DNA of 45,850 nt from Pirellula staleyi DSM 6068. GTDB lineage: Bacteria > Planctomycetota > Planctomycetia > Pirellulales > Pirellulaceae. The position numbers were made by a program, and so were the translations under genes. The notes under the pieces are model-generated. The model searched no databases, was not told where the DNA came from, and saw nothing but the letters and a program-made list of their open reading frames with translations. The stretch is taken from positions 1 through 45,850 of the forward strand of contig CAMCMB010000056.1 of the NCBI GenBank assembly GCA_945875845.1, given 5' to 3'. Shown here piece by piece: positions 1-7,874 of this stretch. The first letter of the stretch is position 1. Each line of letters starts with the position of its first letter.

Positions 1-686
1 AGGGAGAGGGCAAGCAGGCAGAAGGCAAGCAGGCAGAAGGCAAGCAGGCAGAAGGCAAGCAGGCAGAAGGCAAGCAGGCAGAAGGCAAGCAGGCAGAAGG
101 CAAGCAGGGAGAAGGCAAGCAGGCAGACGGCAAGCAGGGAGAAGGCAAGCAGGGAGAAGGCAAGCAGGGAGAAGGCAAGCAGGCAGAGGGCAATCAGGCA
201 GAGGGCAATCAGGCAGACGGCAAGCAGGGAGAAGGCAAGCAGGGAGAAGGCGAGCAGGGAGACGGCAAGCAGGGAGACGGCAAGCAGGGAGAAGGCGAGC
301 AGGGAGAAGGCGAGCAGGGAGACGGCAAGCAGGGAGAAGGCAAGCAGGGAGAAGGCAAGCAGGGAGAAGGCAAGCAGGCAGACGGCAAGCAGGGAGAAGG
401 CAAGCAGGGAGAAGGCAAGCAGGGAGAAGGCAAGCAGGGAGAAGGCAAGCAGGCAGAAGGCAAGCAGGGAGAAGGCAAGCAGGGAGAAGGCAAGCAGGGA
501 GAAGGCAAGCAGGGAGAAGGCAAGCAGGGAGAAGGCAAGCAGGGAGAGGGCAAGCAGGCAGAAGGCAAGCAGGCAGAAGGCAAGCAGGCAGAAGGCAAGC
601 AGGGAGAAGGCAAGCAGGGAGACGGCAAGCAGGGAGAGGGCAAGCAGGGAGACGGCAAGCAGGGAGACGGCAAGCAGGGAGAGGGT
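1..686 (+). repeat. 15-bp coding minisatellite, about 45 copies
   Basis: A perfectly phased 15-bp tandem repeat runs from the first base to about 686 (four units per 60 bases). The core unit reads GGCAAGCAGGSAGAA; the variation is mainly at the 4th codon (GCA or GGA), the 5th (GAA, GAG or GAC) and occasionally the 2nd (AAG, AAT or GAG). Read in frame 3 it encodes the pentapeptide G-[KNE]-Q-[AG]-[ED]. Because the unit is a multiple of three, copy-number changes keep the frame. The array continues left of the window. It is not a CRISPR array: there are no spacers. Confidence 0.95.
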
Positions 687-1208
687 GACGGAGAATCCAA
701 GAGTCCGGCAGGAAAACCCAAACCGGGCGACCCTTCTAAGAGCAAATCGGGGAGTGCTTCGTCCGGTACGAACAACAGCGGAAGCGTTGGTAGTGGAGGC
801 AACTCAAGCGATGGCGGCGACACACGTTCGAAGGATCAGGCTGACCCAGCCAACCAAGACTACGCGAACAAAACGACGGACTTGGCACTCGATTATTTGA
901 AACGACAAAGGGACCAGCCTGATCCTGAACTTCTGAGGCGATTGAACTGGACCAAGGACGACATGCAAAAATTCATAGATCGATGGACAGAGGCCAAAGA
1001 ATTGGCGAAGACCGACCCGAACAAGAAACGGGAGCTGGATGCAACGCTTAAGTCCCTTGGGCTTCGTCCAGTCAAGAGCAAAGAGCGGACAGTGGAAGAT
1101 AAAGATGATGATCTCAAGGGGCTTTTGGAAGAGGGCTCTCGTGTCCGTCCTCCTGAATCGTTACGAGAGCGGTTTGAGCAATTCCGTAAAGCTGCAGGCA
1201 AGCTGTAG
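3..1208 (+). CDS. Planctomycete repeat protein with C-terminal conserved helical domain (5'-partial)
   Basis: The frame beginning at base 3 is open from the window edge to a TAG stop at 1206-1208, so about 401 residues of a longer protein are visible. Residues 1 to about 228 are a charged pentapeptide array, G-K-Q-[AG]-[ED]. A Ser/Gly/Asn-rich linker follows, and then a conserved-looking C-terminal helical domain (about the last 120 residues: DYANKTTDLALDYLKRQ, then LLRRLNWTKDDMQKF, ending FRKAAGKL). From memory, proteins with this C-terminal domain are common in planctomycetes and are sometimes labelled circumsporozoite-like or membrane-associated; no function is known to me. A TTG at 882 could be called as a start, but the frame upstream is uninterrupted and of coherent composition, so I read it as one protein. 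The N-terminus, and any signal peptide, is outside the window. Confidence 0.8.
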   Translation, partial: GEGKQAEGKQAEGKQAEGKQAEGKQAEGKQAEGKQGEGKQADGKQGEGKQGEGKQGEGKQAEGNQAEGNQADGKQGEGKQGEGEQGDGKQGDGKQGEGEQGEGEQGDGKQGEGKQGEGKQGEGKQADGKQGEGKQGEGKQGEGKQGEGKQAEGKQGEGKQGEGKQGEGKQGEGKQGEGKQGEGKQAEGKQAEGKQAEGKQGEGKQGDGKQGEGKQGDGKQGDGKQGEGDGESKSPAGKPKPGDPSKSKSGSASSGTNNSGSVGSGGNSSDGGDTRSKDQADPANQDYANKTTDLALDYLKRQRDQPDPELLRRLNWTKDDMQKFIDRWTEAKELAKTDPNKKRELDATLKSLGLRPVKSKERTVEDKDDDLKGLLEEGSRVRPPESLRERFEQFRKAAGKL

Positions 1209-1289
1209 CCGACCCATCGTTGAGAGAAAAGGGCGTGCCAAGCCAACTTTGTAAACCGATGTCAACCCGCGTTTCCCACCAAAAGGGAT

Positions 1290-1413
1290 TGGCGGGAGGG
1301 TGAGGCCACCCCTCTAAACATCTTTGCAGAGTCGAATGCATTGGAAACCATCGGGAGGGCGAGGCTCCTGCCGAGCTTACGACGCAATGGTTCGGCAGGA
1401 GCCTCACCCTCCC
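1290..1413. repeat. Intergenic palindromic repeat, family A, copy 1
   Basis: The arms 1353-1374 and 1392-1413 are 22-bp inverted repeats with one mismatch (core GAGGCTCCTGCCGA / TCGGCAGGAGCCTC) around a 17-base loop. The sequence from about 1331 to 1405, starting GTCGAATGCATTGGAAACCA, recurs nearly identically at 20748-20822. The left flank (GGGAGGGTGAGGCC at about 1292) matches the reverse complement of the right flank of the other copy, so the element has inverted outer parts too. It lies between convergent genes. Spurious peptides such as GEAPAEPLRRKLGRSLALP arise from it. Confidence 0.85.
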
Positions 1414-1451
1414 ATTGATTATCCCCTCCATTCGCAGCGACCCTCGGGATA

Positions 1452-1560
1452 GCCGCAAAGCGGCACACGCATTTAGCCGCAACGCGGCGACATGCGTGTC
1501 GCGTCGGGCGTGAGGCCGAGGAATCCAACGCGACCCATTGCATGTGAGTCCCGAAGGGAC
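1452..1560. repeat. Cluster of short GC-rich hairpins
   Basis: Four short perfect palindromes follow one another: GCCGC-AAA-GCGGC (1452-1464), GCCGC-AAC-GCGGC (1476-1488), GCGACA-TGCG-TGTCGC (1487-1502) and GTCCC-GAA-GGGAC (1548-1560). The first two are variants of one unit. The last belongs to a sequence style (CCCGAAGGG followed by ACATGA) I associate with planctomycete intergenic repeats. No coding potential with a credible start is seen here. Confidence 0.6.
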
Positions 1561-1616
1561 GACATGAAATGATCGATGGGGCTGTCATGTTCCCTCGGAA
1601 ACCTCCTCTCCCATAC

Positions 1617-1655
1617 AAAAAACGCTTCGATTGATTGCTCAATCGAAGCGTTTTT
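1617..1655. terminator. Bidirectional intrinsic terminator
   Basis: The stem AACGCTTCGATTGA (1621-1634) pairs perfectly with TCAATCGAAGCGTT (1639-1652) around the loop TTGC, and is extended by flanking A and T runs. On the minus strand the stem is followed by six T residues, 29 bp after the stop of the gene ending at 1684. On the plus strand it is followed by five T residues. It fits the end of the minus-strand pair and, in the other direction, the plus-strand gene ending at 1208. Confidence 0.9.
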
Positions 1656-1683
1656 ATGATGGTTGCAGATCTCGGCGAATCGT

Positions 1684-4206
1684 CTATTTGACTCGCGTAA
1701 ACTTCAGGCCAGGATCACTGGGAGGTGATCCGGAGACTTGGAAGTTCCAGGCATTTTCTCCATTGGATGTGACACCACCTGCAATCGTCCCTTTCTCAGG
1801 GTTGGTCAATTCGAGTCCATCGCTATAAGAAATGAGCAAACCCTCAAGAACCACGGGTGGCTGGTCCTTGGTTGTAGCAGTCCACTTGAACTTGGAGTCT
1901 TCCGAGATAGCTAATTGGATCTTGGTATCCTGTGCTTGAGCCACCCAAGAGCCAACCAAATCGGTTTCCGGTTCCGCTGCACCCGTGGCAGCGGGTTCCG
2001 CTGTTGCAGGCTTTGCAGCCGAGGCGATGGGTGCCGGTGTTGCAGCCTTTGGAGTAGAGGTTATGGGTGCTGGTGGAGTAACGGCTGGAGTGGTTGCAAT
2101 CGCACTGGCAGGTGGAACGATTGCATCGAGCATTCGTTGAGCGACAACATCCTTTGGCTGGTTGGCTAAGACAACCTTGAGCGCAGTAATTGCCGAATCT
2201 TTCTCGTCCAACACTAGGTAGTGATAAGCGAGCACAAAGTGAGAAGCGGGATCGCTTGGATTCGCTTTGGTAAAGGCTTCCAGCTTTCGAAGATGGTCGG
2301 TGTAAAGGGCTGGGTCTCCATAGAGACCGCTCATCGTCGTCCAGTCCATTCCAGGTGAGGAAGCCAGAAAGGAATTTAAGTTAGCCGCAGCATTTTTGAA
2401 TTCGCCAAGAGCAAAAAGAGTCAACGCGCGAACTTCGTGAACAATGGGATCACCGGGAATCTTTGCAAGAGCCACATTGAGTTCCGTAAGCGCGTCCCGG
2501 TAGGCTGCCTCTTTAAACTTAGCCAAACCACGATTGAATGCATCCAGCCCCAGTTGGTTGTTGGAGTTGGCTGGTTGGGCTTGAGGGGCAGTAGCTGTAC
2601 CACTGTCGTCCGGTGCAACACTGGCGTCCGATGAAATATAATTGTTGACAACAACAGGCTGAGAAAAATCGTATGGGACCGATTGGCCAACGATCGGCTC
2701 TACTATATAGGGATTGAAATACGCGACGTTCGTTCCCCAGCCAGTCATCAAGGAGTTAAGACCCCACCCCACCATTACGGGAGCGACCCAACTGCTCCCA
2801 AAGCTACCGTTCCAAGCACCGTTGTACCAAGGATGGTGTCCACAGACATTGTTGTTCCAATTGTTGTTCCAGCCTCCGTTATTCCAGCCCCCGTTATTCC
2901 AGCCCCCGTTATTCCAACCCCCGTTATTGCCGAAAGAGGGTCGATTCCAGGATGGGTCATTATTCCAATTGGGACGATTAGGAAATCTGTTCCCCGGATT
3001 GAAACCCGTGTTATTACCGCTACCGATATTGTTTCCGCCGCTACCGATATTGTTTCCGCCGCCAACGTTGATCCCTGGACGGTTGATCACGACGTTATTG
3101 GTATTGCCGCTTCCGGGTAAGTTGTTGATGTTTCCACCGGGGCGATTCCCACCAATTCCAGGACGCTGAGGTCCACCGGGAAGGGTGCTCGGTCGGTTAC
3201 CACCGATGCCTGGGCGATTGCCGCCCTCGCCCGGCCGGTTACCACCGATGCCTGGGCGATTGCCGCCCTCGCCAGGACGATTGCCGCCGAGGCCTGGGCG
3301 CTCGATGGCACCGGGAAGGGTGCTTGGTCGGTTACCGCCTAAGCCAGCCGAACCGCCACCAGCTCCCGGCTTATTCGAGCCGATTCCAGGTCGTTCGCCC
3401 CCTCCAGGCAAGGTACCGGGGAGCGTTGTCGGTCGGTTACCGCCTCCCCCGGGAAGCGTGCCAGGGAGGGTGGTGGGCCTATTGCCGGCTAGGTTGGGTC
3501 GTTCGATACCACTGCCTGGACGGTTGAGACCCTCGGGGAGAGTGGTGGGTCTGTTTGCGTTTCCTAGGCTAGGGCGGGTTTCTGGGCGGTTTGAACCCGT
3601 TCCTGAGCCGAGATTGGGGCGGTTTGAGCCTCCGAGCGAGGGTAATGTCGCGGGACGCGAGGCCCCTGGAAGTGTGGGGGCCGGTCGTGTCATGCTGGAA
3701 AGGTTGCCCGCTCCGCCGAGAGACGGACGGTTAGCCCCCAAGGATGAGCCGCCTACCTTGTTGCCGGCCATACCCCCTATGTTGCCCATGCCTCCTGGTC
3801 TCGCCATGCCACCTGCGTTCCCCATTGAGGGTCTTGCATTTGCATTTCCAAGTGAGGGCATCGATGTAGGCCGAGACATATTTGAAACATTGGGACGCTG
3901 AGTTGGCATGCTAGGTCGCGCGCCGCCACCAGCCATTCCCATGTTAGGTCGCGCGCCGCCACCACCCGCCATGCTAGGTCGCGCGCCGCCACCACCCACC
4001 ATTCCCATGCTAGGTCTGGCACCACCGCCGCCACCCATGGAAGGTCTGGCACCACCGCCACCTCCCATTCTCGAACCTCCACCACCTCCACCACCTCCAC
4101 CTCCGCCACGGCCTCGTTGAGCCATCGCCTCTGAGGGCAGAAGGGCCACGATCCCGATCACAACTGAGGTAGACAACACCAACAACATCTTAAATTTTTT
4201 CATCAT
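1684..4206 (-). CDS. Exported Gly/Asn/Pro-rich low-complexity protein with TPR region
   Basis: 840 residues. Residues 1-29 form a signal peptide (MMKKFKMLLVL..., cleavage likely after AMA). Residues 30 to about 430 are low complexity: a poly-Gly run, GGGGARPSMGM units, many GGNRPGIGGNRPGE and NRPTTLPG units, then NNGGW repeats. This is followed by a hydrophobic Gly/Trp/Tyr segment (about 440-530), a TPR-like helical region (about 540-700, with FNRGLAKFKEAAYRDALTEL and VLAYHYLVLDEKDSAITAL), an Ala/Pro/Thr linker and a small C-terminal beta domain (about 750-840, starting LVGSWVAQAQ). Similar planctomycete proteins have carried the label mu-protocadherin-like cell-surface protein; real function unknown. 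Start: ATG with GGAG 5 bases upstream. It begins 26 bp after the stop of the 5204-4233 gene and probably shares its transcript, ending at the terminator at 1617-1655. Confidence 0.85.
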   Translation of the reverse strand: MMKKFKMLLVLSTSVVIGIVALLPSEAMAQRGRGGGGGGGGGGGSRMGGGGGARPSMGGGGGARPSMGMVGGGGARPSMAGGGGARPNMGMAGGGARPSMPTQRPNVSNMSRPTSMPSLGNANARPSMGNAGGMARPGGMGNIGGMAGNKVGGSSLGANRPSLGGAGNLSSMTRPAPTLPGASRPATLPSLGGSNRPNLGSGTGSNRPETRPSLGNANRPTTLPEGLNRPGSGIERPNLAGNRPTTLPGTLPGGGGNRPTTLPGTLPGGGERPGIGSNKPGAGGGSAGLGGNRPSTLPGAIERPGLGGNRPGEGGNRPGIGGNRPGEGGNRPGIGGNRPSTLPGGPQRPGIGGNRPGGNINNLPGSGNTNNVVINRPGINVGGGNNIGSGGNNIGSGNNTGFNPGNRFPNRPNWNNDPSWNRPSFGNNGGWNNGGWNNGGWNNGGWNNNWNNNVCGHHPWYNGAWNGSFGSSWVAPVMVGWGLNSLMTGWGTNVAYFNPYIVEPIVGQSVPYDFSQPVVVNNYISSDASVAPDDSGTATAPQAQPANSNNQLGLDAFNRGLAKFKEAAYRDALTELNVALAKIPGDPIVHEVRALTLFALGEFKNAAANLNSFLASSPGMDWTTMSGLYGDPALYTDHLRKLEAFTKANPSDPASHFVLAYHYLVLDEKDSAITALKVVLANQPKDVVAQRMLDAIVPPASAIATTPAVTPPAPITSTPKAATPAPIASAAKPATAEPAATGAAEPETDLVGSWVAQAQDTKIQLAISEDSKFKWTATTKDQPPVVLEGLLISYSDGLELTNPEKGTIAGGVTSNGENAWNFQVSGSPPSDPGLKFTRVK

Positions 4207-4232
4207 TATTGCTCCAAAGATTTTCGTTAATG

Positions 4233-5204
4233 TTACTTGCCGACAGCTGGTGGTTTTTTGACAACGGTAATCTCGTAGTCAGGCTCTTGCGAATTGCCGA
4301 CCAAGCGATTTCTTCCGGACATAACGTAGCGCCCATTTTCGCCCAGGGTAATTGTCACGTTGGCCGAACCAGTGAGCCCATCGGGCATGACAGCCGTCGA
4401 CTGAACAACCCATCCTTCTTCCGTCTCAGTCCATGTGGATTCTGCGAATCCGCCGTCGGAATCAAAGGTCCATGAACGCGGCTTATTGAGTCTTGGATCC
4501 CATCCGATGCGCTGCGAACTCTTCATCACGGATTGATCATTCTTGTTAACGATAATATCACCGACGATGAAGTTATTATCCTCGGACCACTGATAAGAGA
4601 TTTTCACGCGTGCATCGGTGCCTTCGTTAATCCAGTCTCCAATCAACCAGTTTAAGGGTTGAAGAAACTCGCCCGGATTTGTATCCGCAGCGGACTCGTC
4701 CGCGAAATCACTGAGCGAGGCGATCTTCCAGCCCTTATCGGTCTTCGACAGAACAGAGACGAAACGGACACTCGCATTGCTGCCATCCTTGGAGGACGTG
4801 AATCGTGTACCCTCCTGAATTGCGACTGGTCCAACTAGGCGGATGGAATCGACGACGATTTCCATCTGTGTACCAGGAAACTTAGCAAAAAACTTTTTCA
4901 GCAAGTCTTTGATAGCTTCTTGGCCCTTATAGACGGTCCCTCCCTCGTCAATCAGTTCGCCATCAGCGAGGAACATAGCTGCCAAGTCATCGACTTTCGC
5001 GCTGTTAAATGCATTGGTTAAATCCAACGTGATCTTTTGAATCTCAACGGTCCCTGGCACTCCTTGCGCAGAGGCAGCCTGTGCATTCGCAGGTACAGGC
5101 TGCGCAGTGGCAGGTGCAGACTGTGCAGAGACAGATGCAGAAAACATCGCGCTACAGTGAGTCAAAACGGCAACTCCCAAAAACCATCTCATCCGGCAAA
5201 GCAT
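4233..5204 (-). CDS. Exported SnoaL-like (DUF4440/SgcJ-EcaC type) protein
   Basis: 323 residues from the ATG at 5204. I prefer this start to the in-frame ATG at 5267 because AGAGGA lies 8 bases upstream and it gives a normal signal peptide (MLCRMRWFLGVAVLTHC..., cleavage near VSA-Q). After an Ala/Gln/Pro linker comes a SnoaL/nuclear-transport-factor-2-like fold (about 53-171: EIQKITLDLTNAFNSAKVDDL, DGELIDEGGTVYKGQEAIKD, GWKIASLSDF), as in the TIGR02246 SgcJ/EcaC group. A second beta-rich domain follows (about 172-318: LNWLIGDWINEGTD, RIGWDPRLNKPRSWTFD). This pairing is frequent in planctomycetes; the ligand or reaction is not known, and an enzyme activity cannot be claimed. It is first in a two-gene minus-strand unit with the TPR protein. 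Confidence 0.85.
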   Translation of the reverse strand: MLCRMRWFLGVAVLTHCSAMFSASVSAQSAPATAQPVPANAQAASAQGVPGTVEIQKITLDLTNAFNSAKVDDLAAMFLADGELIDEGGTVYKGQEAIKDLLKKFFAKFPGTQMEIVVDSIRLVGPVAIQEGTRFTSSKDGSNASVRFVSVLSKTDKGWKIASLSDFADESAADTNPGEFLQPLNWLIGDWINEGTDARVKISYQWSEDNNFIVGDIIVNKNDQSVMKSSQRIGWDPRLNKPRSWTFDSDGGFAESTWTETEEGWVVQSTAVMPDGLTGSANVTITLGENGRYVMSGRNRLVGNSQEPDYEITVVKKPPAVGK

Positions 5205-5575
5205 GGAAAGGATCCTCTTTGTATTTTGTACTGAAAGTGAAAAGGCACAAGAAAAGTATTCCGACAATCGTTTTTAAATAGCCATGGTCGCATGACGCAC
5301 CAGCTAGCGATACCTTTTCGCATGCAGGAAGTCATAGTCGGACATCTGAGTTTGACGTCACGGAACTGCGTTATAGCCGTCTAACGAACCCTAAATTATC
5401 TCGTCCAATAGTCTATTCGTCTAGTCTACTCGTCAAAAGTCTCAAGACTTCTGCGGCATTTCGGGCCACGTGGGAATCGAACCAAATCGAATCCGATCGA
5501 AACCATTGCGTTTTCTCCCCCCCTCGCCCCGCTTTGGGGAGACTGCAGCAAATATTACTATGAAGAGAACCACAG

Positions 5576-5852
5576 CAAGGTCATGAGGGGGCAAAAACAG
5601 CCTGCTTCGCGGCTGACTCAGTGGTGCTGTTTGCATTCGACTCAGTGGTGCTGTTTGCATTCGACGCAAGCGCAGCGAGCGATCCTGCCCCAACGACCTC
5701 GTGTCGTTGGACAGCGAGTTTGGTCAGCTAACCCTCGTCAAAACCGCGCAGCGGTCCCGGCCCCCATGTGCTTGTCACATGGGTGAGGAAAGTTTCCTCG
5801 GTCCTGCGACGTTAGAAACTTACGCGACCCATGACACAAGGTCATGAGGGGG
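5576..5852. repeat. Structured element bounded by 17-bp direct repeats
   Basis: CAAGGTCATGAGGGGGC occurs at 5576-5592 and again at 5837-5853, each followed by a similar AAACAGCC segment. Between them lie three perfect hairpins: CCAACGAC-ctcgt-GTCGTTGG (5690-5710), CCCATGTG-cttgt-CACATGGG (5763-5783) and GAGGAAA-g-TTTCCTC (5785-5799). It could be a small mobile palindromic element or a structured transcript; the sequence alone does not decide. Confidence 0.6.
5615..5662. repeat. 24-bp tandem duplication
   Basis: Two exact consecutive copies of a 24-bp unit (starting GACTCAGTGGTGCTG, ending GCATTC) at 5615-5638 and 5639-5662, followed by GAC of a third. It is intergenic. Confidence 0.9.
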
Positions 5853-5947
5853 CTCAAACAGCCAGCCTCCAGGCGGCCATGAGGCTTCGTTGATACAATG
5901 GCAGCCCCTAACCTCCTTCCACCCTCCTGTGCGAAAGTCATTTCAAT

Positions 5948-7723
5948 ATGTTTCGACTTCTATGTGTTGTCTACCTGATCTTCACGGCCCTTTGCGCCGA
6001 CACCGCGTCCGCTCAGGTTCCGGCTGTCACCGAAGACTACCCGATCCACCCCGACTCGGTGCAGAAGCCCGGGGTGCCCGAGGGAACCGTTCTACAGGGA
6101 ACTTCCAAGGGCTCGAAACTGTTTCCGGGAACGGTGCGAGACTACTGGATCTATGTCCCCAAGCAATACGACGGGTCCAAAGCTGCTGCGTTGATGGTTT
6201 TTCAGGACGGCGGTGGTTATGCGAAAAGAAACGGAGGCACCAACGTTCCAAACGTGTTCGATAATCTCATTCATAGTGGCGACATGCCAGTCACGATTGG
6301 CTTGTTTATCAACCCAGGCGTTATCCCAGCCAAGAACGAAAATAGTCAGCCTCGATTCAATCGATCCTATGAGTATGACAGCGTCGACGATCGTTACTCT
6401 CGGTTTTTGATCGAGGAATTCATCCCGATGATCGAGTCCGAGCATCAGCTCAAGCTCAGTAAGGATCCGAATGACAGAGGCATCTGCGGTTCCAGTTCCG
6501 GAGGAATCTGTGCATTCACTGCGGCATGGTATCGGCCCGATGTGTTTCGTCGTGTGTTCACCACCGTCGGAACCTACGTTGGGCTGCGTGGCGGACATGA
6601 GTTTTCGACCATCGTCAGAAAAGCAGAACCCAAACCGTTGAGAATCTATCTACAAGACGGCGCCAACGACAACAACATTTACGGAGGCGATTGGTGGATG
6701 GCAAATCAAGCGTTGCTGCGCTCGCTCGAGTTCTGCGGTTATGAAGTCGAACATGCGTGGGGTATTGGTGGCCACAATGGCAAGCATGGGGCGGCCATCT
6801 TTCCCGACGCAATGCGTTGGCTGTGGAAAGATCACGGCAAAGTACCCGTCAAGACTCATCCTGAAAAATCCAAAAGTGAAGCCAACAAATTTCTCGTGGA
6901 GGGATCTGGCTGGGAACTGGTCACCTCCGGACATCAGTGGGCCGAAGGCATGGCCATCACAGATGACGGAACTCTGTATTTCACGGACGTACCCGCTTCG
7001 AAACTTTACAAGATTGCGCCCGATGGCAAACAGACGTTGCTGGTAGATGACACAGGAGAGGCCAATGGAATTGCGTTGGGGCCCGATGGAAAGCTGTACG
7101 GAGCATCCAGTAAAGCCAAACAAATTCGCGCATGGGATTTGGCGACGATGAAAATGGAGGTGGTTACAGACGGAACGAATAGCAATGATCTCGTCGTCCG
7201 CCACGATGGCTCGATCTACTACACGGATCCAGCGGCTGGAAAGATCTGGTTGCTCGATGGGAAAACCCGTCAAAGACGTGAAGTGGACCAATTTCGCGAT
7301 TGCAACGGCATCACGCTCAGCGCGGATCAAACCCAATTGTTTGTGGCCCATTTTTCAGGAAGGTTTATTTATGCTTTTACCATAGCGGAGAACGGCTCGC
7401 TTGAGAATAAGCAACCGTACTATCACATGGAGATCCCCACCAATGAGCCTTCGGGGCATCTGGATGGCATGTGCGTCAGCAAGGACGGCTGGTTGATTTC
7501 CGCGACCGAGGCTGGAGTTCAAATCTGTGACCAGCCCGGCCGAGTTCATTTGATGATGTCGTTGCCCTACGGATCGAAACGCCCTTGTTATGCGAGGTTT
7601 GGTGGCAAAGACAACAAGACACTTTACGTTGCCAACGTCGACAAGATTTGGAAACGGGAACTTCAATTGGAGGGAGCCAGACCCTACGCGGCTCCCGTGA
7701 AACCGCCCAAGCCACAACTTTAG
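5948..7723 (+). CDS. Exported esterase (Fes/esterase D-like) fused to SMP-30/gluconolactonase propeller
   Basis: 591 residues with a signal peptide (MFRLLCVVYLIFTALCADTASA-Q). Residues about 45-300 are an alpha/beta hydrolase of the enterochelin-esterase/putative esterase type: DYWIYVPKQYDG strand, nucleophile motif GSSSGG with Ser183, an Asp candidate in LQDGAND (about 237) and a His candidate in GGHNGKHG (H276 or H280). Residues about 315-575 form a six-bladed SMP-30/gluconolactonase/LRE-like propeller (WAEGMAITDDGTLYFTDV, ANGIALGPDGKLYG, CNGITLSADQ, LDGMCVSKDG). Together they suggest secreted hydrolysis of an ester or lactone of a carbohydrate; the substrate is unknown. The fusion is seen in other planctomycetes. 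The ribosome site is weak. It stands alone on the plus strand, convergent with the giant gene to its right. Confidence 0.88.
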   Translation: MFRLLCVVYLIFTALCADTASAQVPAVTEDYPIHPDSVQKPGVPEGTVLQGTSKGSKLFPGTVRDYWIYVPKQYDGSKAAALMVFQDGGGYAKRNGGTNVPNVFDNLIHSGDMPVTIGLFINPGVIPAKNENSQPRFNRSYEYDSVDDRYSRFLIEEFIPMIESEHQLKLSKDPNDRGICGSSSGGICAFTAAWYRPDVFRRVFTTVGTYVGLRGGHEFSTIVRKAEPKPLRIYLQDGANDNNIYGGDWWMANQALLRSLEFCGYEVEHAWGIGGHNGKHGAAIFPDAMRWLWKDHGKVPVKTHPEKSKSEANKFLVEGSGWELVTSGHQWAEGMAITDDGTLYFTDVPASKLYKIAPDGKQTLLVDDTGEANGIALGPDGKLYGASSKAKQIRAWDLATMKMEVVTDGTNSNDLVVRHDGSIYYTDPAAGKIWLLDGKTRQRREVDQFRDCNGITLSADQTQLFVAHFSGRFIYAFTIAENGSLENKQPYYHMEIPTNEPSGHLDGMCVSKDGWLISATEAGVQICDQPGRVHLMMSLPYGSKRPCYARFGGKDNKTLYVANVDKIWKRELQLEGARPYAAPVKPPKPQL

Positions 7724-7874
7724 GCGAGTCGGATTGGAAACTATCCGGGGCGCACGGCGGACCTCGGGTATTGGCTAAACCGATCGACTAACCCGCTGGG
7801 GTTGCTCAGCCTCTCCGCGCAAGATCGCGTCATTCACGCTGCTTTTGCGGAGTAGAAGGCGACTCTGCTGCGCG

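Larger units (their letters stand above)
5205..5947. other. Intergenic region between divergent genes, hairpin-rich
   Basis: 743 bases with no credible gene. Bases 5205-5440 are AT-richer and should hold the promoter of the minus-strand pair; I could not fix -35/-10 elements with confidence. Bases 5576-5852 hold repeats and perfect hairpins listed separately. The short open frames here are repetitive (for example a doubled RMQTAPLS) and have no support. Confidence 0.6.

Noticed and set aside
287-289. Kinase DWG motif (residue numbers) as a sign of a pseudokinase
   Set aside because: Catalytic Lys, HRD Asp and the metal-binding Asp are all present; DWG is a common variant in planctomycete kinases.
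1-686. CRISPR-like array
   Set aside because: Units are contiguous 15-mers without spacers and are in frame with a protein.
209-823. Minus-strand frame with PCLPS repeats, 204 codons
   Set aside because: It is the antisense reading of the 15-bp minisatellite; the plus-strand frame continues into a conserved domain.
882-1208. A separate small gene starting at TTG 882
   Set aside because: The same frame is open from the left edge through the repeats, with a continuous linker, so this is the C-terminal end of a longer protein.
1262-1642. Minus-strand 126-codon frame in the convergent gap
   Set aside because: It translates the family A palindrome and short hairpins; similar peptides arise at 20700-20921 from the other copy.
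3185-3901. Plus-strand Pro/Arg-rich 238-codon frame
   Set aside because: Antisense of the low-complexity part of the TPR protein; composition is explained by the reverse of the GGNRPG repeats.
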